Assembly (NCBI GenBank): GCA_964464145.1
Contig: CAYXFB010000001.1
Coordinates: 57,539-121,538 of the forward strand
Reading direction: 5' to 3'
Length of the DNA: 64,000 nt
Source of the DNA: UBA5399 sp964464145
GTDB taxonomy: Bacteria; Bacillota; Clostridia; Christensenellales; Christensenellaceae
Shown: positions 1 through 9,413 of the stretch, piece after piece
Position numbering within the stretch: position 1 is the first letter of the stretch
Layout: each line of letters opens with the position of its first letter
Made by a program: the position numbers and the translations under genes
Notes under the pieces: generated by a model
The model's database searches: none
Seen by the model: the letters and a program-made list of their open reading frames with translations, nothing else
What the model was told of the DNA's origin: nothing

Positions 1-2
1 CC

Positions 3-3000
3 AAGAGCGCGGCGCTCTTCGCCGTGGAATACCTTCCCGGCCAATACGATCAGCGCGCGGACAGCGCGGCACAGTGCGTTCAGCTTTTGACGCGCAGCGA
101 ACGCCCGCTCACCCGCTATGCCAAGCTGTACGTAATAGAGGGCGCGAAGGACATAGAGAAGATCAAAAAGTACGTCATAAACCCGGTGGATTCGCGCGAG
201 GCCTCTCTTTCAGAATACGAAACGCTGGAGATGAAGCTGGCCATGCCGGACAGCGTGGAGACCGTAGCCGGCTTCATAAAAAAATCCGCGGAGGAGATAG
301 CCTCTTACGCTGCGAGCGGCGGCTTTGCCATGACGGCGCAGGATATGCTGTGCGCGCAGGATTATTTTAAATCCGAAAAGCGCGACCCCACAATAACTGA
401 GCTGCGCGTGCTGGATACCTACTGGTCAGACCATTGCCGGCACACCACCTTCCTCACCACGCTCGACGACGTGAGCTTCGCCAACGACGATATTTCCCAG
501 TGCGCGGAGCGTGTATTCGCGGACTATATAGAAGCGCGGAACGAGATGGGGCGCAAGAAGGACGTCTGCCTCATGGATCTCGCCACCATGTACCCGCGCG
601 AGGCCAAGTTTGCGCGTGGCCTGCAAAACCTGGACGAGAGTGAGGAAATAAACGCCTGCTCCATAAAGTGCAAGGTGAAAACAGACAGCGGCGAGGAAGA
701 TTACCTCATAATGTTCAAAAACGAAACGCACAACCACCCTACGGAGATAGAGCCCTTCGGCGGCGCGGCCACCTGCCTTGGCGGCGCCATACGCGACCCG
801 CTCTCCGGCCGATCATACGTGTATCAGGCGATGCGCGTTACGGGCAGCGCGGATCCGCGCGAAAGCCTTGACAATACCATTGAGCACAAGCTGCCCCAGC
901 GCAAGATAACGCGCGAGGCGGCGCACGGCTACTCCTCCTACGGCAATCAGATAGGCCTTGCCACCGGTCTGGTGGACGAGATATACCATCCGGGCTACAA
1001 GGCCAAGCGGCTGGAGATAGGCGCGGTGATAGGTGCGGCTCCGGCGGAGAACGTGGTGCGGCAAACGCCCCGCTGCGGCGACGCGGTGCTGCTGATCGGC
1101 GGGCGCACCGGACGCGACGGCATAGGCGGAGCGACAGGCTCCAGCAAGGCGCATGACGAAAAATCTATAGAGGATTGCGGCGCGGAGGTGCAAAAGGGAA
1201 ACCCGCTCACAGAACGCAAGCTGCAAAGGCTGTTCCGCAACCCCAAATTCACAAAAAAGGTGGTACGCTGCAACGACTTTGGCGCGGGCGGCGTGTGCGT
1301 GGCAATAGGCGAGCTTTCGCCCGGCCTTGATATAGACCTTGACGCGGTACCGCGCAAATACGAGGGGCTGGACGGTACGGAGATAGCAATATCCGAATCG
1401 CAGGAGCGCATGGCCGTGGTGGTTCGCCAGCACGATGTTGATGCCGTGCTGGCTCTTGCGGCGGAGGAAAACCTTGAGGCGACGCGCGTGGCCACCGTTA
1501 CTGACAACGCGCGTATGCGGCTCTTCTGGAAAGACAAGGCGATCGTGGATATATCGCGCGAATTTTTGGATTCCAACGGCGCGACGCAGCACGCAAACGC
1601 CAAGGTCACGCAGTTCGGCGCGAAAAACCTCTTTGACGAACCTGTGAGCGAAAAGCTTTCGGACACGCTCAAAAATCTGCTTTCAGACCTCAATATATGC
1701 TCCAAAAAGGGGCTCATAGAGATGTTCGATTCCACAATAGGCGCGCTGAGCGTAACGATGCCGCTGGGCGGAAAAAACCAGCTCACGCCCGTGCAGACCA
1801 TGTGCGCGCGCGTACCCGTGCCGGGCGGCGTGTCCAAGACGGCCACGCTCATGAGCTACGGCTTCGACCCCTATTTGATGGAGAAAAGCCCCTTCCTGGG
1901 GGCGGCATACTCCGTGCTTGAGAGCGTGGCCAAGGTGGTGGCGGCGGGCGGCAGCACAAAGGATTGCTGGCTCACCTTCCAGGAATATTTCGAGCGCATG
2001 ACGGATGAGCCGGAAAGCTGGGGCAAGCCTCTCGGGGCGCTGCTGGGCGCGTACTGGGCGCAAAAGCAGCTCAAGATAGCTGCAATTGGCGGCAAGGATT
2101 CCATGAGTGGCACCTTCCGCGATATAAACGTCCCGCCCACGCTGGTCTCCTTCTGCGTGGCACCCGTGGACGCGGCAAACGTTATAACGCCCGAGCTAAA
2201 GGCGGCCGGCAACAAGCTGTATCTCATGCGCCTGGAGCGCGACGAGGACGGCCTGCCCAATTTTGACGACGCCATGCAAAAATACGAGCGGCTGGAAAAG
2301 CTGATCCGTGACGGTGTGGTTGTTTCGGCCTGGGCGGTCGGCCGCGGCGGTTATCTGCTGGGCGCCGTGAAGGGCGCTATTGGCAGCGGCCTCGGCATAA
2401 AGCTGTTCAGCGAAAGCCAAAAGCGGCTCACCAAAAAGCACTACGGCGAAATACTGGTGGAGGCGGCCGACCTGCACGACCCCGCCTTCAAGCTGATGGG
2501 CGAGATACGCGAGGAAGCGGCCATAGAGTGCTGCGGCGAAAAAATATCGCTGGCGGAGGCAACGGAGCAGTTCACAGCGCCTCTGGAGAGCGTTTTCCCC
2601 ACCAGAACGGCGGACGCGGGCGAGGTTAAAACGCCCATAACAAAGACGAAGGCCTTTTCGCTGAACCGCTACCCCACGGCTCTGCCCCGCGTGGTGATAC
2701 CCGTGTTCCCGGGCACCAACTGCGAATACGAAACGGCGGCGGCCTTTGAGCGGGCGGGCGGCATTCCCCGCGTGGTCATAATGAAAAACCTCAGCGCGGC
2801 GGATATAGAGGACAGCGTGACCCGCCTTATTTCCGAAATACACAACGCGCAGATGATAATGCTGCCCGGCGGCTTCTCGGGCGGCGACGAGCCGGACGGC
2901 AGCGGCAAATTCATAGCCACCACCTTCCGCAACAAAGCGGTGGCCGACGCCACTATGGATCTTCTAAAGAACCGCGACGGGCTGATGCTGGGCATATGCA

Positions 3001-3479
3001 ACGGTTTTCAAGCGCTCATAAAGCTGGGTCTGGTGCCCTACGGCGAGATACGCGATATGGAGGATCAAAGCCCCACGCTGACCTACAACACAATAGGCCG
3101 CCACGCCTCCTGCATGGTGCGCACCAGGGTGACAAGCGCCAGCACGCCCTGGCTGCAGCTCTGCGAGCCGGGCGAGGTGCACTCCGTGGCTATATCGCAC
3201 GGTGAGGGCAGGTTTGTGGCCACGGAGGCAGAGATCAAGGCGCTCATAAAGAGCGGGCAGGTTGCCACTCAATACATAGACGAAGCGGGCAATCCCACAA
3301 TGGCGATGCCGCACAATCCCAACGGCTCAATGTATGCCATAGAGGGCATAATGAGCGCCGACCGCCGCGTGTTCGGCAAGATGGGGCATTCGGAGCGCGC
3401 CTCCTATCGCACGGCAATAAACGTACCGGGCGAATACGATCAGAAGATATTAGAGGGCGGCGTGAAGTATTTTAGATAG
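3..3479 (+). CDS. purL: Phosphoribosylformylglycinamidine synthase, 5' end outside window
   Basis: Catalyses the ATP- and glutamine-dependent conversion of FGAR to FGAM in purine synthesis, in the large single-chain form. The frame is open from base 3 at the window edge and the first visible residues (AVEYLPGQYDQRAD) are internal to the family, so roughly 80-100 N-terminal residues are missing; the GTG at 24 is not the true start. Counting from that GTG, the synthetase halves fill most of the first 800 residues. A class I glutaminase domain closes the protein: FPGTNCEYE near 895, the nucleophilic Cys in GICNGFQ near 992 and PHNPNGSM near 1100. It ends in TAG. No downstream purine gene follows; a fold-back repeat does. 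Identity is secure, only the start is unknown. Confidence 0.96.
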   Translation, partial: KSAALFAVEYLPGQYDQRADSAAQCVQLLTRSERPLTRYAKLYVIEGAKDIEKIKKYVINPVDSREASLSEYETLEMKLAMPDSVETVAGFIKKSAEEIASYAASGGFAMTAQDMLCAQDYFKSEKRDPTITELRVLDTYWSDHCRHTTFLTTLDDVSFANDDISQCAERVFADYIEARNEMGRKKDVCLMDLATMYPREAKFARGLQNLDESEEINACSIKCKVKTDSGEEDYLIMFKNETHNHPTEIEPFGGAATCLGGAIRDPLSGRSYVYQAMRVTGSADPRESLDNTIEHKLPQRKITREAAHGYSSYGNQIGLATGLVDEIYHPGYKAKRLEIGAVIGAAPAENVVRQTPRCGDAVLLIGGRTGRDGIGGATGSSKAHDEKSIEDCGAEVQKGNPLTERKLQRLFRNPKFTKKVVRCNDFGAGGVCVAIGELSPGLDIDLDAVPRKYEGLDGTEIAISESQERMAVVVRQHDVDAVLALAAEENLEATRVATVTDNARMRLFWKDKAIVDISREFLDSNGATQHANAKVTQFGAKNLFDEPVSEKLSDTLKNLLSDLNICSKKGLIEMFDSTIGALSVTMPLGGKNQLTPVQTMCARVPVPGGVSKTATLMSYGFDPYLMEKSPFLGAAYSVLESVAKVVAAGGSTKDCWLTFQEYFERMTDEPESWGKPLGALLGAYWAQKQLKIAAIGGKDSMSGTFRDINVPPTLVSFCVAPVDAANVITPELKAAGNKLYLMRLERDEDGLPNFDDAMQKYERLEKLIRDGVVVSAWAVGRGGYLLGAVKGAIGSGLGIKLFSESQKRLTKKHYGEILVEAADLHDPAFKLMGEIREEAAIECCGEKISLAEATEQFTAPLESVFPTRTADAGEVKTPITKTKAFSLNRYPTALPRVVIPVFPGTNCEYETAAAFERAGGIPRVVIMKNLSAADIEDSVTRLISEIHNAQMIMLPGGFSGGDEPDGSGKFIATTFRNKAVADATMDLLKNRDGLMLGICNGFQALIKLGLVPYGEIRDMEDQSPTLTYNTIGRHASCMVRTRVTSASTPWLQLCEPGEVHSVAISHGEGRFVATEAEIKALIKSGQVATQYIDEAGNPTMAMPHNPNGSMYAIEGIMSADRRVFGKMGHSERASYRTAINVPGEYDQKILEGGVKYFR

Positions 3480-3503
3480 GGACGATGCGTTGTATAAGCG
3501 CGT

Positions 3504-3752
3504 ATAAAAAAAGGTGCTGCACGCTAGGGCAGCACCTCAGTTTGTCGAAGTTTTTCGACAAACTGACAGACTTTCAAAAATGTCGCAAGACAAGGAAGCG
3601 AAACTTGCAAAAGACGAGATTGAATTAATAATTCATCGAGATTTTTGCAAGTGAAGCTGACGCAGTAAGCAATTCTTCCTTCGGAAGAATTGCGGTTGCG
3701 GCTTTTTTGACAGTCTGAGATGCTGCCCGCGTGGGCAGCATCTTTTTGTGTT
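3504..3752. repeat. Fold-back repeat element, five hairpins with mutually inverted ends
   Basis: The gap between purL and the GntR gene is almost entirely stem-loops. Hairpin arms: 3512-3520 with 3529-3537; 3538-3549 with 3554-3565; 3604-3612 with 3643-3651; 3669-3679 with 3683-3693; 3718-3728 with 3733-3743. The last is followed by a T run and would work as an intrinsic terminator for plus-strand transcripts. The outermost hairpins (GGTGCTGC and GATGCTGC type) are imperfect inverted copies of each other including flanking bases, so the whole block reads as a MITE-like fold-back unit rather than one terminator. No coding capacity and no clear target duplication seen. Confidence 0.6.
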
Positions 3753-3779
3753 GTTGTTTCACAATCGCTTAAAATCTCT

Positions 3780-4547
3780 TCACCTCGGACAAAAAGAAAA
3801 ATTCTCTTTAAGCTCCACAATAAATTCATTCCTGTCACCACGGAATTTGGTAACGGTGTATTCCACGGGCAGATCGTCCTTGTTGTAGCTTACCGAACGC
3901 GTGAGCTGAATGGGCGCGCCCCTGTCTATCTGCATCATGCCCGCCTCGAACTTTCCGGCAACTATGGCTATCAGGCTGCGCGTGGAGCGCACCGCCTTGG
4001 TGTTTTCGTCCTTATCCAAAAATTCGTACAGCCCGCAGGCCTCCATGTCCGTCTCAAGCAGCTCCTTGCACAGAGGATGGGGCAGATAGCTTTCGGAGAA
4101 AAGTATGGGCTCCTCGTTCACATAGCGCAGGCGCATCATGTAAACCACCCTGTCGCCCTCCTTTATGCCCAGCGCCTCGGCGACCTCCTCGCTGGCCGGC
4201 TCTATGTCCTTGGCCAGCACCTTTGTGGTGGGCACCAGATTTTGCTCTCGCACCAGCTCGTGCGAGGCCTTTATGCGGCTCACGAAGGCTTGGCGAACCT
4301 TGGGCTTGGCCACGAAGGTGCCCTTGCTCTTCACGCGGAACAAATACCCCTCCATAACAAGCTCCATAATGGCCTGGCGAATGGTGGTTCGGCTGATGTC
4401 AAACATCTCGCTGAATTCTATCTCGGTGGGTATAGCGTCACCCGGCTTCAGCCGCTCCTCCTTTATGGCCTTTAGTATTATGTTTTTCAATTGATAATAC
4501 ATGGGCACGGGTATATTCTTATCTATTATATCATCGCGAAAGGGCAT
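3780..4547 (-). CDS. GntR-family (HutC/UTRA) transcriptional regulator
   Basis: A 255-residue regulator. An N-terminal winged helix (about residues 12-80, with the recognition part SEMFDISRTTIRQAIMEL and the wing KSKGTFV) is followed by a UTRA ligand domain (about 95-245, including a LRYVNEEPILFSESYLP segment). UTRA proteins usually bind a phosphorylated sugar or metabolite and repress a nearby uptake operon. Start ATG at 4547 is preceded by GGAGG about seven bases upstream. It is divergent from the sugar transporter operon starting at 4935, and two near-identical 16-bp sites lie in the shared region, one 24 bp from this start, so autoregulation plus control of the sugar operon is the natural inference. 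The effector is unknown. Confidence 0.9.
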   Translation of the reverse strand: MPFRDDIIDKNIPVPMYYQLKNIILKAIKEERLKPGDAIPTEIEFSEMFDISRTTIRQAIMELVMEGYLFRVKSKGTFVAKPKVRQAFVSRIKASHELVREQNLVPTTKVLAKDIEPASEEVAEALGIKEGDRVVYMMRLRYVNEEPILFSESYLPHPLCKELLETDMEACGLYEFLDKDENTKAVRSTRSLIAIVAGKFEAGMMQIDRGAPIQLTRSVSYNKDDLPVEYTVTKFRGDRNEFIVELKENFSFCPR

Positions 4548-4570
4548 TGCGTGACCTCCAAAAGATTTAT

Positions 4571-4586
4571 GTTATGACATTATAAC
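4571..4586. promoter_or_regulatory. Candidate GntR operator, site 1
   Basis: GTTATGACATTATAAC, with 6-bp inverted arms in the wider TGTTAT...ATAACA dyad. It lies 24 bp upstream of the gntR start. It matches the second site at 4721-4736 (GTAATGACATAGTTAC) at 12 of 16 positions. Assignment to the adjacent GntR protein is inference. Confidence 0.5.
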
Positions 4587-4686
4587 AATAAAATTACCAC
4601 ACGGCGCCGCCCTTGTCAATAAAATCTCAATTATAGCGGCCAATACATGAAATATTTCCACAATCGAGCAATGCGAAAAAAAGCTA

Positions 4687-4736
4687 TTGACAATAAAAAA
4701 AAACTATATTAAACTGTTTTGTAATGACATAGTTAC
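4687..4736 (+). promoter_or_regulatory. Promoter of the sugar operon with overlapping operator site 2
   Basis: TTGACA at 4687-4692, 17 bp, then TAAACT at 4710-4715 (four of six -10 positions). The operator-like GTAATGACATAGTTAC follows at 4721-4736, where the transcription start is expected, so a bound repressor would block initiation. The rest of the 387-bp gap (4548-4934) is AT-rich, without an open frame or any recognised riboswitch; the transcript would carry a leader of about 210 nt. Confidence 0.5.
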
Positions 4737-4934
4737 ATAACTATTAATTCAAACATCAACCCGATGTATAGTTCAAAATCACGCGATATAAAAAGTTAAC
4801 CAGATGTAGCAGGGCAACGGCGAAAATATAAATTTACATATATATGTAATAACAAAATAACATAGTAATATAACGATTTCAAGTTTCCGTGTATATCGGG
4901 AAATAAATACACTCATATCTAATAGGAGGAAAAA

Positions 4935-6083
4935 ATGAAAAAAGTATTAGTAGCAGTTTTGGTAGTGATTTTGGCAATAGGCGTTGCGGCCTGCGCGCCG
5001 GCGCAAAACGCGGCACCCGCAAGCGAGGCTCCGGCCAGCGCCGCGGCTCCCGCAAGTGAAGCTCCGGCCAGCGAAGCGCCCGCAAGCGCCGCGCCCGCAG
5101 AGTCCGCGTCGGCGGAGGCATCGGCAGACGCTCCGGCGACGGACAAAACAGAGCTCAACGTATCGCTCCTCATCCCCTCCACGGAATCCGAATATTGGAA
5201 CAACTACGTGGCTGTGGGAGTGGAGAACGCCTGCCTGGACCTTGAGCAGGAAACGGGCATGAAGATAAACTACGAGCTTTCCGGCCCGGCCACCGAAGCC
5301 GAAACGGACGCTTACATAACGGCGCTCGAAAGCGTTATAGCCAAAAAACCGGACGTGCTCATAATGGCCACAATACAGCCGCAGGCGGTGGTGCCCTACG
5401 TTCAAAAGGCGCACGATCAGGGCATACTGGTAAACCTCGTTTCGCTGCCCATAGAGGGCCCGGCGGAAAACTACGGCGCGCTTTACTACTGCGACATGGT
5501 GGAGCAGGGCGAAAAGGCGGGCGAGCTGATGGTTGAAGCCATAAAGGCGAAAAACCTGCCGCAGGACGGCACCATAGGCGTGCACATGTCCGTTACCATA
5601 GACGTTATGGAGCAGAAGATAGAGAAGTTCAAGGAAATCGTGCTGGCTGCCTATCCCGACATGAAGATACTGGACACGCTCTACAACGAAAACGACCTCA
5701 ACAAGGCCATAGCCAACGTTGAAAACCAGCTCACCTCCTACGGCGACGAGCTCATAGGCTTCTTCGGCAACAACAACGTAAGCTCCAACGGCATCTGCAA
5801 GGTGGTTGAGGACAACGGTCTCAGCGATAAGATGGCAGCCATAGCCTCAGATTCCGACGCTATGACGATCGACGCGGTTCGCAAGAACATAATAGACGCG
5901 GTTGTCGTGCAGACCCCCTACCAGCAGGGCTATGACGCCGTGAAGGGCGCTTATGCCGTAGTAGTTGAGGGCAAGACCATAGAAAAGGACGTAAACATAC
6001 CCTGCGTCGCGCTCAAATCGGACAATGTGGACAGCGAAGAATATAAATCTCTCATAGACGCGACCTCCCTAAAGAGGAACTAG
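4935..6083 (+). CDS. Sugar ABC transporter substrate-binding lipoprotein
   Basis: A 382-residue RbsB-like (Peripla_BP_4 type) binding protein. The signal peptide ends in a lipobox (IGVAAC) with the lipidated Cys at residue 20. A long Ala/Pro/Ser/Glu linker (about 21-68, repeats of ASEAPAS) then tethers the two-lobed ligand domain, which begins at ELNVSLLIPSTESEYWNNY. GGAGG lies just upstream of the ATG. It is the first gene of an operon with an ATPase, a permease, two aldolase-like proteins and a kinase, so it should capture the sugar that these process. The ligand cannot be read from sequence. A hairpin without T run separates it from the ATPase gene, consistent with extra stability or abundance of this first message. 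Confidence 0.9.
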   Translation: MKKVLVAVLVVILAIGVAACAPAQNAAPASEAPASAAAPASEAPASEAPASAAPAESASAEASADAPATDKTELNVSLLIPSTESEYWNNYVAVGVENACLDLEQETGMKINYELSGPATEAETDAYITALESVIAKKPDVLIMATIQPQAVVPYVQKAHDQGILVNLVSLPIEGPAENYGALYYCDMVEQGEKAGELMVEAIKAKNLPQDGTIGVHMSVTIDVMEQKIEKFKEIVLAAYPDMKILDTLYNENDLNKAIANVENQLTSYGDELIGFFGNNNVSSNGICKVVEDNGLSDKMAAIASDSDAMTIDAVRKNIIDAVVVQTPYQQGYDAVKGAYAVVVEGKTIEKDVNIPCVALKSDNVDSEEYKSLIDATSLKRN

Positions 6084-6097
6084 CAGCAAGGCCATAC

Positions 6098-6128
6098 ATG
6101 CGCGGGGGGAGCCTTTCCCCCTGCGCAT
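6098..6128 (+). other. Intercistronic hairpin after the binding-protein gene
   Basis: Inverted arms ATGCGC...GGGGGA and TCCCCC...GCGCAT with a short loop, in the gap between the binding protein and the ATPase gene. No T tract follows, so it is more likely an RNA-stability element than a terminator; this role is inference. Confidence 0.5.
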
Positions 6129-6150
6129 AATATAAAAAAAGGAGGACGCC

Positions 6151-7644
6151 ATGCCTGAAACATTGATGGATATAAAGGGTATAAGCAAGGAATTTCCCGG
6201 CGTTAAGGCGCTTTCGGACGTTAGCTTTTCCATATACAAGGGCGAGGTGCGCGGGCTGGTTGGCGAAAACGGCGCGGGCAAATCCACACTCATAAAAACT
6301 ATAATGGGCGTACACAGGCAGAGCGCGGGTGAGATAGATTATTATTACGACGGCAAGGCGGTGCACATCGCCAATCCGATGGACGCGGGCAAAAAAGGCC
6401 TGCTGGCAGACTATCAGGATATAGCCGTGGCGCGCGAGCTTTCCATAACAGAAAACTTTTTCATGGGCAGGCTGCTCACAAAGAACGGCATTGTAGACTG
6501 GAAAACCATGCACGAGACCACGCAGAAAATGCTGGAGGAATTCGGCATAGGCCATATAGACACGAATAGCAAAATAAGCTCTCTTTCGCTTGCGAAGCAG
6601 GCCATGGTGGTCATTTGCAAGCTGGTGAACGATAACCCGAGAATGATAATATTCGACGAGCCCACCGCCGTGCTTACCGCCGAGGACAGCGAAATACTGT
6701 TCGGCGCGATAGCAAAGCTGAAGGCGAAGGGCGTAAGCATACTGTATATTTCGCACAGGCTGGAGGAGATACTGGAGCTGTGCGACAACATAACCGTGCT
6801 CAAGGACGGCAGCACCGTGGGCACCTACAAAACGGACACGCTGGACGAAAACAAGCTGATCGCCCTCATGGTGGGGCGGGACGTGGGAGATATGTATAAC
6901 ATAAAGCGCGCCGCCAAAAAAGAGGTGGTGCTGCGCGTGAAAAATTTGCAGGGCGCGGGCTTCAAAGATATTTCCTTTGATGTGAAGAAGGGCGAGATAG
7001 TGGGCCTTTTCGGGCTGGTGGGCGCGGGCCGCACGGAGATAGTGCGCGCCATATTCGGCGCGGACAAAATAGAGAGCGGCAGCATAGAGATAGACGGAGT
7101 GGAGTTCAAAAAGATGACGCCTCTTCTGGCGCTGAAAAACGGCCTGGGCCTCGCCACGGAGGACAGGCGAAACCAGGGGCTTGCAACGGCGCTCTCGGTG
7201 GAGCTCAATATAAACTCGGCCTCGTACGACCTCATAAGCAAATGCGGGATCATAAACCTAAAGAAGGAAAAGGAACGGGCGCTTGATTATAAAGAAAAAA
7301 TGCTCATAAAAACGCCCACCGTAAAGCAATTGGTAAAAAACCTTTCGGGCGGCAACCAGCAAAAGGTGGTGCTTTCCAAGCTGCTGTGCAGAGACCCCAA
7401 GGTAATGATATTCGACGAGCCTACAGTGGGTATAGACGTGGGCGCGAAAACGGAGATTTATTCGCTCATAGAAAGCCTCACGGGCGAGGGCAAGGCGGTG
7501 ATCGTGATCTCCTCTTATATGCCGGAGCTTATGGGGCTTGCGGACAGAGTGCTCATAATCACAAACGGCAGGATATCGGGCGAGATATCGCGCGAGGAGC
7601 TGAACGAGGAGCTGCTTTTGAAATACGCTTCCAACATGATGTAG
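6151..7644 (+). CDS. Sugar ABC transporter ATP-binding protein (RbsA/MglA type)
   Basis: A 497-residue double-ATPase of the ribose/galactose importer family. First half: Walker A GENGAGKST at 38-46, Walker B IIFDEPTAV near 166, and a divergent signature (SLSLAKQAM), as usual in this family. Second half: degenerate Walker A (GLVGAGRTEIV) and a canonical LSGGNQQK signature near 397, followed by IFDEPTVGID. One copy of such a fused subunit powers a homodimeric permease. AGGAGG lies before the ATG. It sits between the binding protein and the permease gene, completing a three-gene importer; only one permease follows, as in ribose-type systems. Confidence 0.94.
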   Translation: MPETLMDIKGISKEFPGVKALSDVSFSIYKGEVRGLVGENGAGKSTLIKTIMGVHRQSAGEIDYYYDGKAVHIANPMDAGKKGLLADYQDIAVARELSITENFFMGRLLTKNGIVDWKTMHETTQKMLEEFGIGHIDTNSKISSLSLAKQAMVVICKLVNDNPRMIIFDEPTAVLTAEDSEILFGAIAKLKAKGVSILYISHRLEEILELCDNITVLKDGSTVGTYKTDTLDENKLIALMVGRDVGDMYNIKRAAKKEVVLRVKNLQGAGFKDISFDVKKGEIVGLFGLVGAGRTEIVRAIFGADKIESGSIEIDGVEFKKMTPLLALKNGLGLATEDRRNQGLATALSVELNINSASYDLISKCGIINLKKEKERALDYKEKMLIKTPTVKQLVKNLSGGNQQKVVLSKLLCRDPKVMIFDEPTVGIDVGAKTEIYSLIESLTGEGKAVIVISSYMPELMGLADRVLIITNGRISGEISREELNEELLLKYASNMM

Positions 7645-7663
7645 AAAAAAGGGGTTTAATGTA

Positions 7664-8629
7664 ATGAATAATATAAAATCTGCGTCCGGCAAGCTAAAGG
7701 CCAAAACAGAATTGATGCTGTTTATCATAATAGCTGTGTTCTTTGTGTTTTTGCTCATAGCCACGCCAAACTTTAAAGACCAGGACAACCTTATGAACAT
7801 ACTGCGCCAGGGCTCCATAAACGGCGTAATAGCGGTGGCGGCTACCATAGTAATAATCACGGGCGGCATAGACCTCTCCGTGGGCGCGGTGGCCGGGCTT
7901 TCGGCCATGGTTGTGGCGCTCATGCTCAAGGCCGGCTACGATATACCCATATCCATAATCTGCGCGTTGGGCGCGGGCACGCTGGTGGGGCTTTATAACG
8001 GCGTTATAATACACGAAACAAAGATAGCGCCCTTCATAGCCACGCTGGGTACCATGACCATCGTGCGCGGTATCGTCAAGATAATAAGCAACGCCAAAAC
8101 AATAAACGGTTTTCCGGACGAATTCAACAATTTCGCACAGACGAATGTGGGCGGAGTGCTGCCCGCGCTGTCCATAATATGGATACTGGTGTGCGTTGCC
8201 ACATTCCTTTTGTTTAAGTATACAAAGTTTGGCAGGAATGTGTACGTTATAGGCAGCGGCGGCGAGGTGGCCAAGCTGTGCGGTATAAACGTGCGCAAAA
8301 ACATATACGGCGTATACATATACGCGGCGCTGCTCTGCTCTATAGCGGGAATAATGCTTACCTCACGCGTTTCCTCCGCCGTACCCACGGGCGGTCAGGG
8401 CTACGAGATGAACGCCATAGCCGCGGCCGTAATTGGCGGCGCCAGCCTTTCGGGCGCGCGCGGCACGGTGCTGGGCACCTTCCTTGGCACGCTTCTCATA
8501 ACGCTCATAAACAACGGCGGCATACATCTGAAGATAGACCCCTTCGTTATGGAGGTGATCACGGGCATAATCATAACGGTTGCCGTGGTGCTGGATCAAT
8601 TGAGAAACAGAAGCGGCGCAAAGAGCTGA
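7664..8629 (+). CDS. Sugar ABC transporter permease (RbsC type)
   Basis: A 321-residue polytopic membrane protein of the BPD_transp_2 family. The family segment GGIDLSVGAVAGLSAM lies near residues 67-82, and the conserved cytoplasmic region NAIAAAVIGGASLSGARG near 250-270, a probable contact with the ATPase. Length and about nine hydrophobic segments fit RbsC. It begins 19 bp after the ATPase stop and is followed by the catabolic genes, so uptake and breakdown are co-transcribed. Substrate unknown. Confidence 0.93.
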   Translation: MNNIKSASGKLKAKTELMLFIIIAVFFVFLLIATPNFKDQDNLMNILRQGSINGVIAVAATIVIITGGIDLSVGAVAGLSAMVVALMLKAGYDIPISIICALGAGTLVGLYNGVIIHETKIAPFIATLGTMTIVRGIVKIISNAKTINGFPDEFNNFAQTNVGGVLPALSIIWILVCVATFLLFKYTKFGRNVYVIGSGGEVAKLCGINVRKNIYGVYIYAALLCSIAGIMLTSRVSSAVPTGGQGYEMNAIAAAVIGGASLSGARGTVLGTFLGTLLITLINNGGIHLKIDPFVMEVITGIIITVAVVLDQLRNRSGAKS

Positions 8630-8666
8630 AAATATATACACACAAACTAAATTTGCGGAGGAAACA

Positions 8667-9410
8667 ATGTTTGACTTTAGTCTGATACAAAACAAAGAAA
8701 TTGCCGACAAGGTGCGGGAGGAGGCGCGCGTCTTCATGGGAAGATGCCACTTTGGCACACAGGGCATAGCCAAAACGGAAACGGACGTTATAAACGCCGT
8801 GAACAAGCTGCGTGATTCCGGCTTTTTATCCATAGCCTTTGATACCGAGATGGTATACGTGCCGCTGGCGCTTGAGCTGCTGGAGGGAAAGATACCCGTT
8901 CACGCGGCGGTCTCCTACCCCATGGGGCGCATGACGCTCAGCAAAAAGCTCAAGGACCTTGAGCGGCTGCACAGCCTGGGCGTGCGTGATACCTGCGTTT
9001 GCCTGGATTGGCAGGCCATATTCTCGGGAGAGTATGACATAATAGAAAACGAGGCGAGGGAGATAATGCGCCGCTTTGGAGATTCCTTCATAAAGCTGGC
9101 CTTCGTCATACCAGCCACGCTCATGAGCGATACGGAGATGATAGCCTGCCTTAGGGCGCTGGACGCCGCGGGCATAGTTTCCGTGAAGGTGAACCCGGGC
9201 GCCAAGCTGGGCGTTTCGTATGAGGAAGTGGCGCTAATAAACCGAAATTTCCCGAGTCGGTTCGATATACACCCCTCGGGCAATATACGCACACTGGGTG
9301 ATGTGGAGCGTTATTTGGAGCTTGGCTGCGACAATATACATACCGTTTCCTCGCTTGAGATAACGGAGGAATTCATAAAAAGACAGCTCAGCAGATACGG
9401 AGGAATGTGA
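8667..9410 (+). CDS. DeoC-like aldolase-family TIM-barrel protein
   Basis: A 247-residue protein resembling deoxyribose-phosphate aldolase. The strand carrying the Schiff-base lysine is recognisable as IVSVKVNPGAKLG, placing Lys174 at that position. The later GFKPAGGVRT-type segment reads FDIHPSGNIRT, so the second active-site lysine of DeoC appears replaced by His202. The alignment is by eye. A role in cleaving a phosphorylated sugar to DHAP or glyceraldehyde-3-phosphate plus an aldehyde is family-based inference. It begins 37 bp after the permease gene with GGAGG upstream, and is followed after 3 bp by a second, more divergent relative. It could also be closer to LsrF/FbaB-type aldolases. 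Confidence 0.7.
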   Translation: MFDFSLIQNKEIADKVREEARVFMGRCHFGTQGIAKTETDVINAVNKLRDSGFLSIAFDTEMVYVPLALELLEGKIPVHAAVSYPMGRMTLSKKLKDLERLHSLGVRDTCVCLDWQAIFSGEYDIIENEAREIMRRFGDSFIKLAFVIPATLMSDTEMIACLRALDAAGIVSVKVNPGAKLGVSYEEVALINRNFPSRFDIHPSGNIRTLGDVERYLELGCDNIHTVSSLEITEEFIKRQLSRYGGM

Positions 9411-9413
9411 CAC

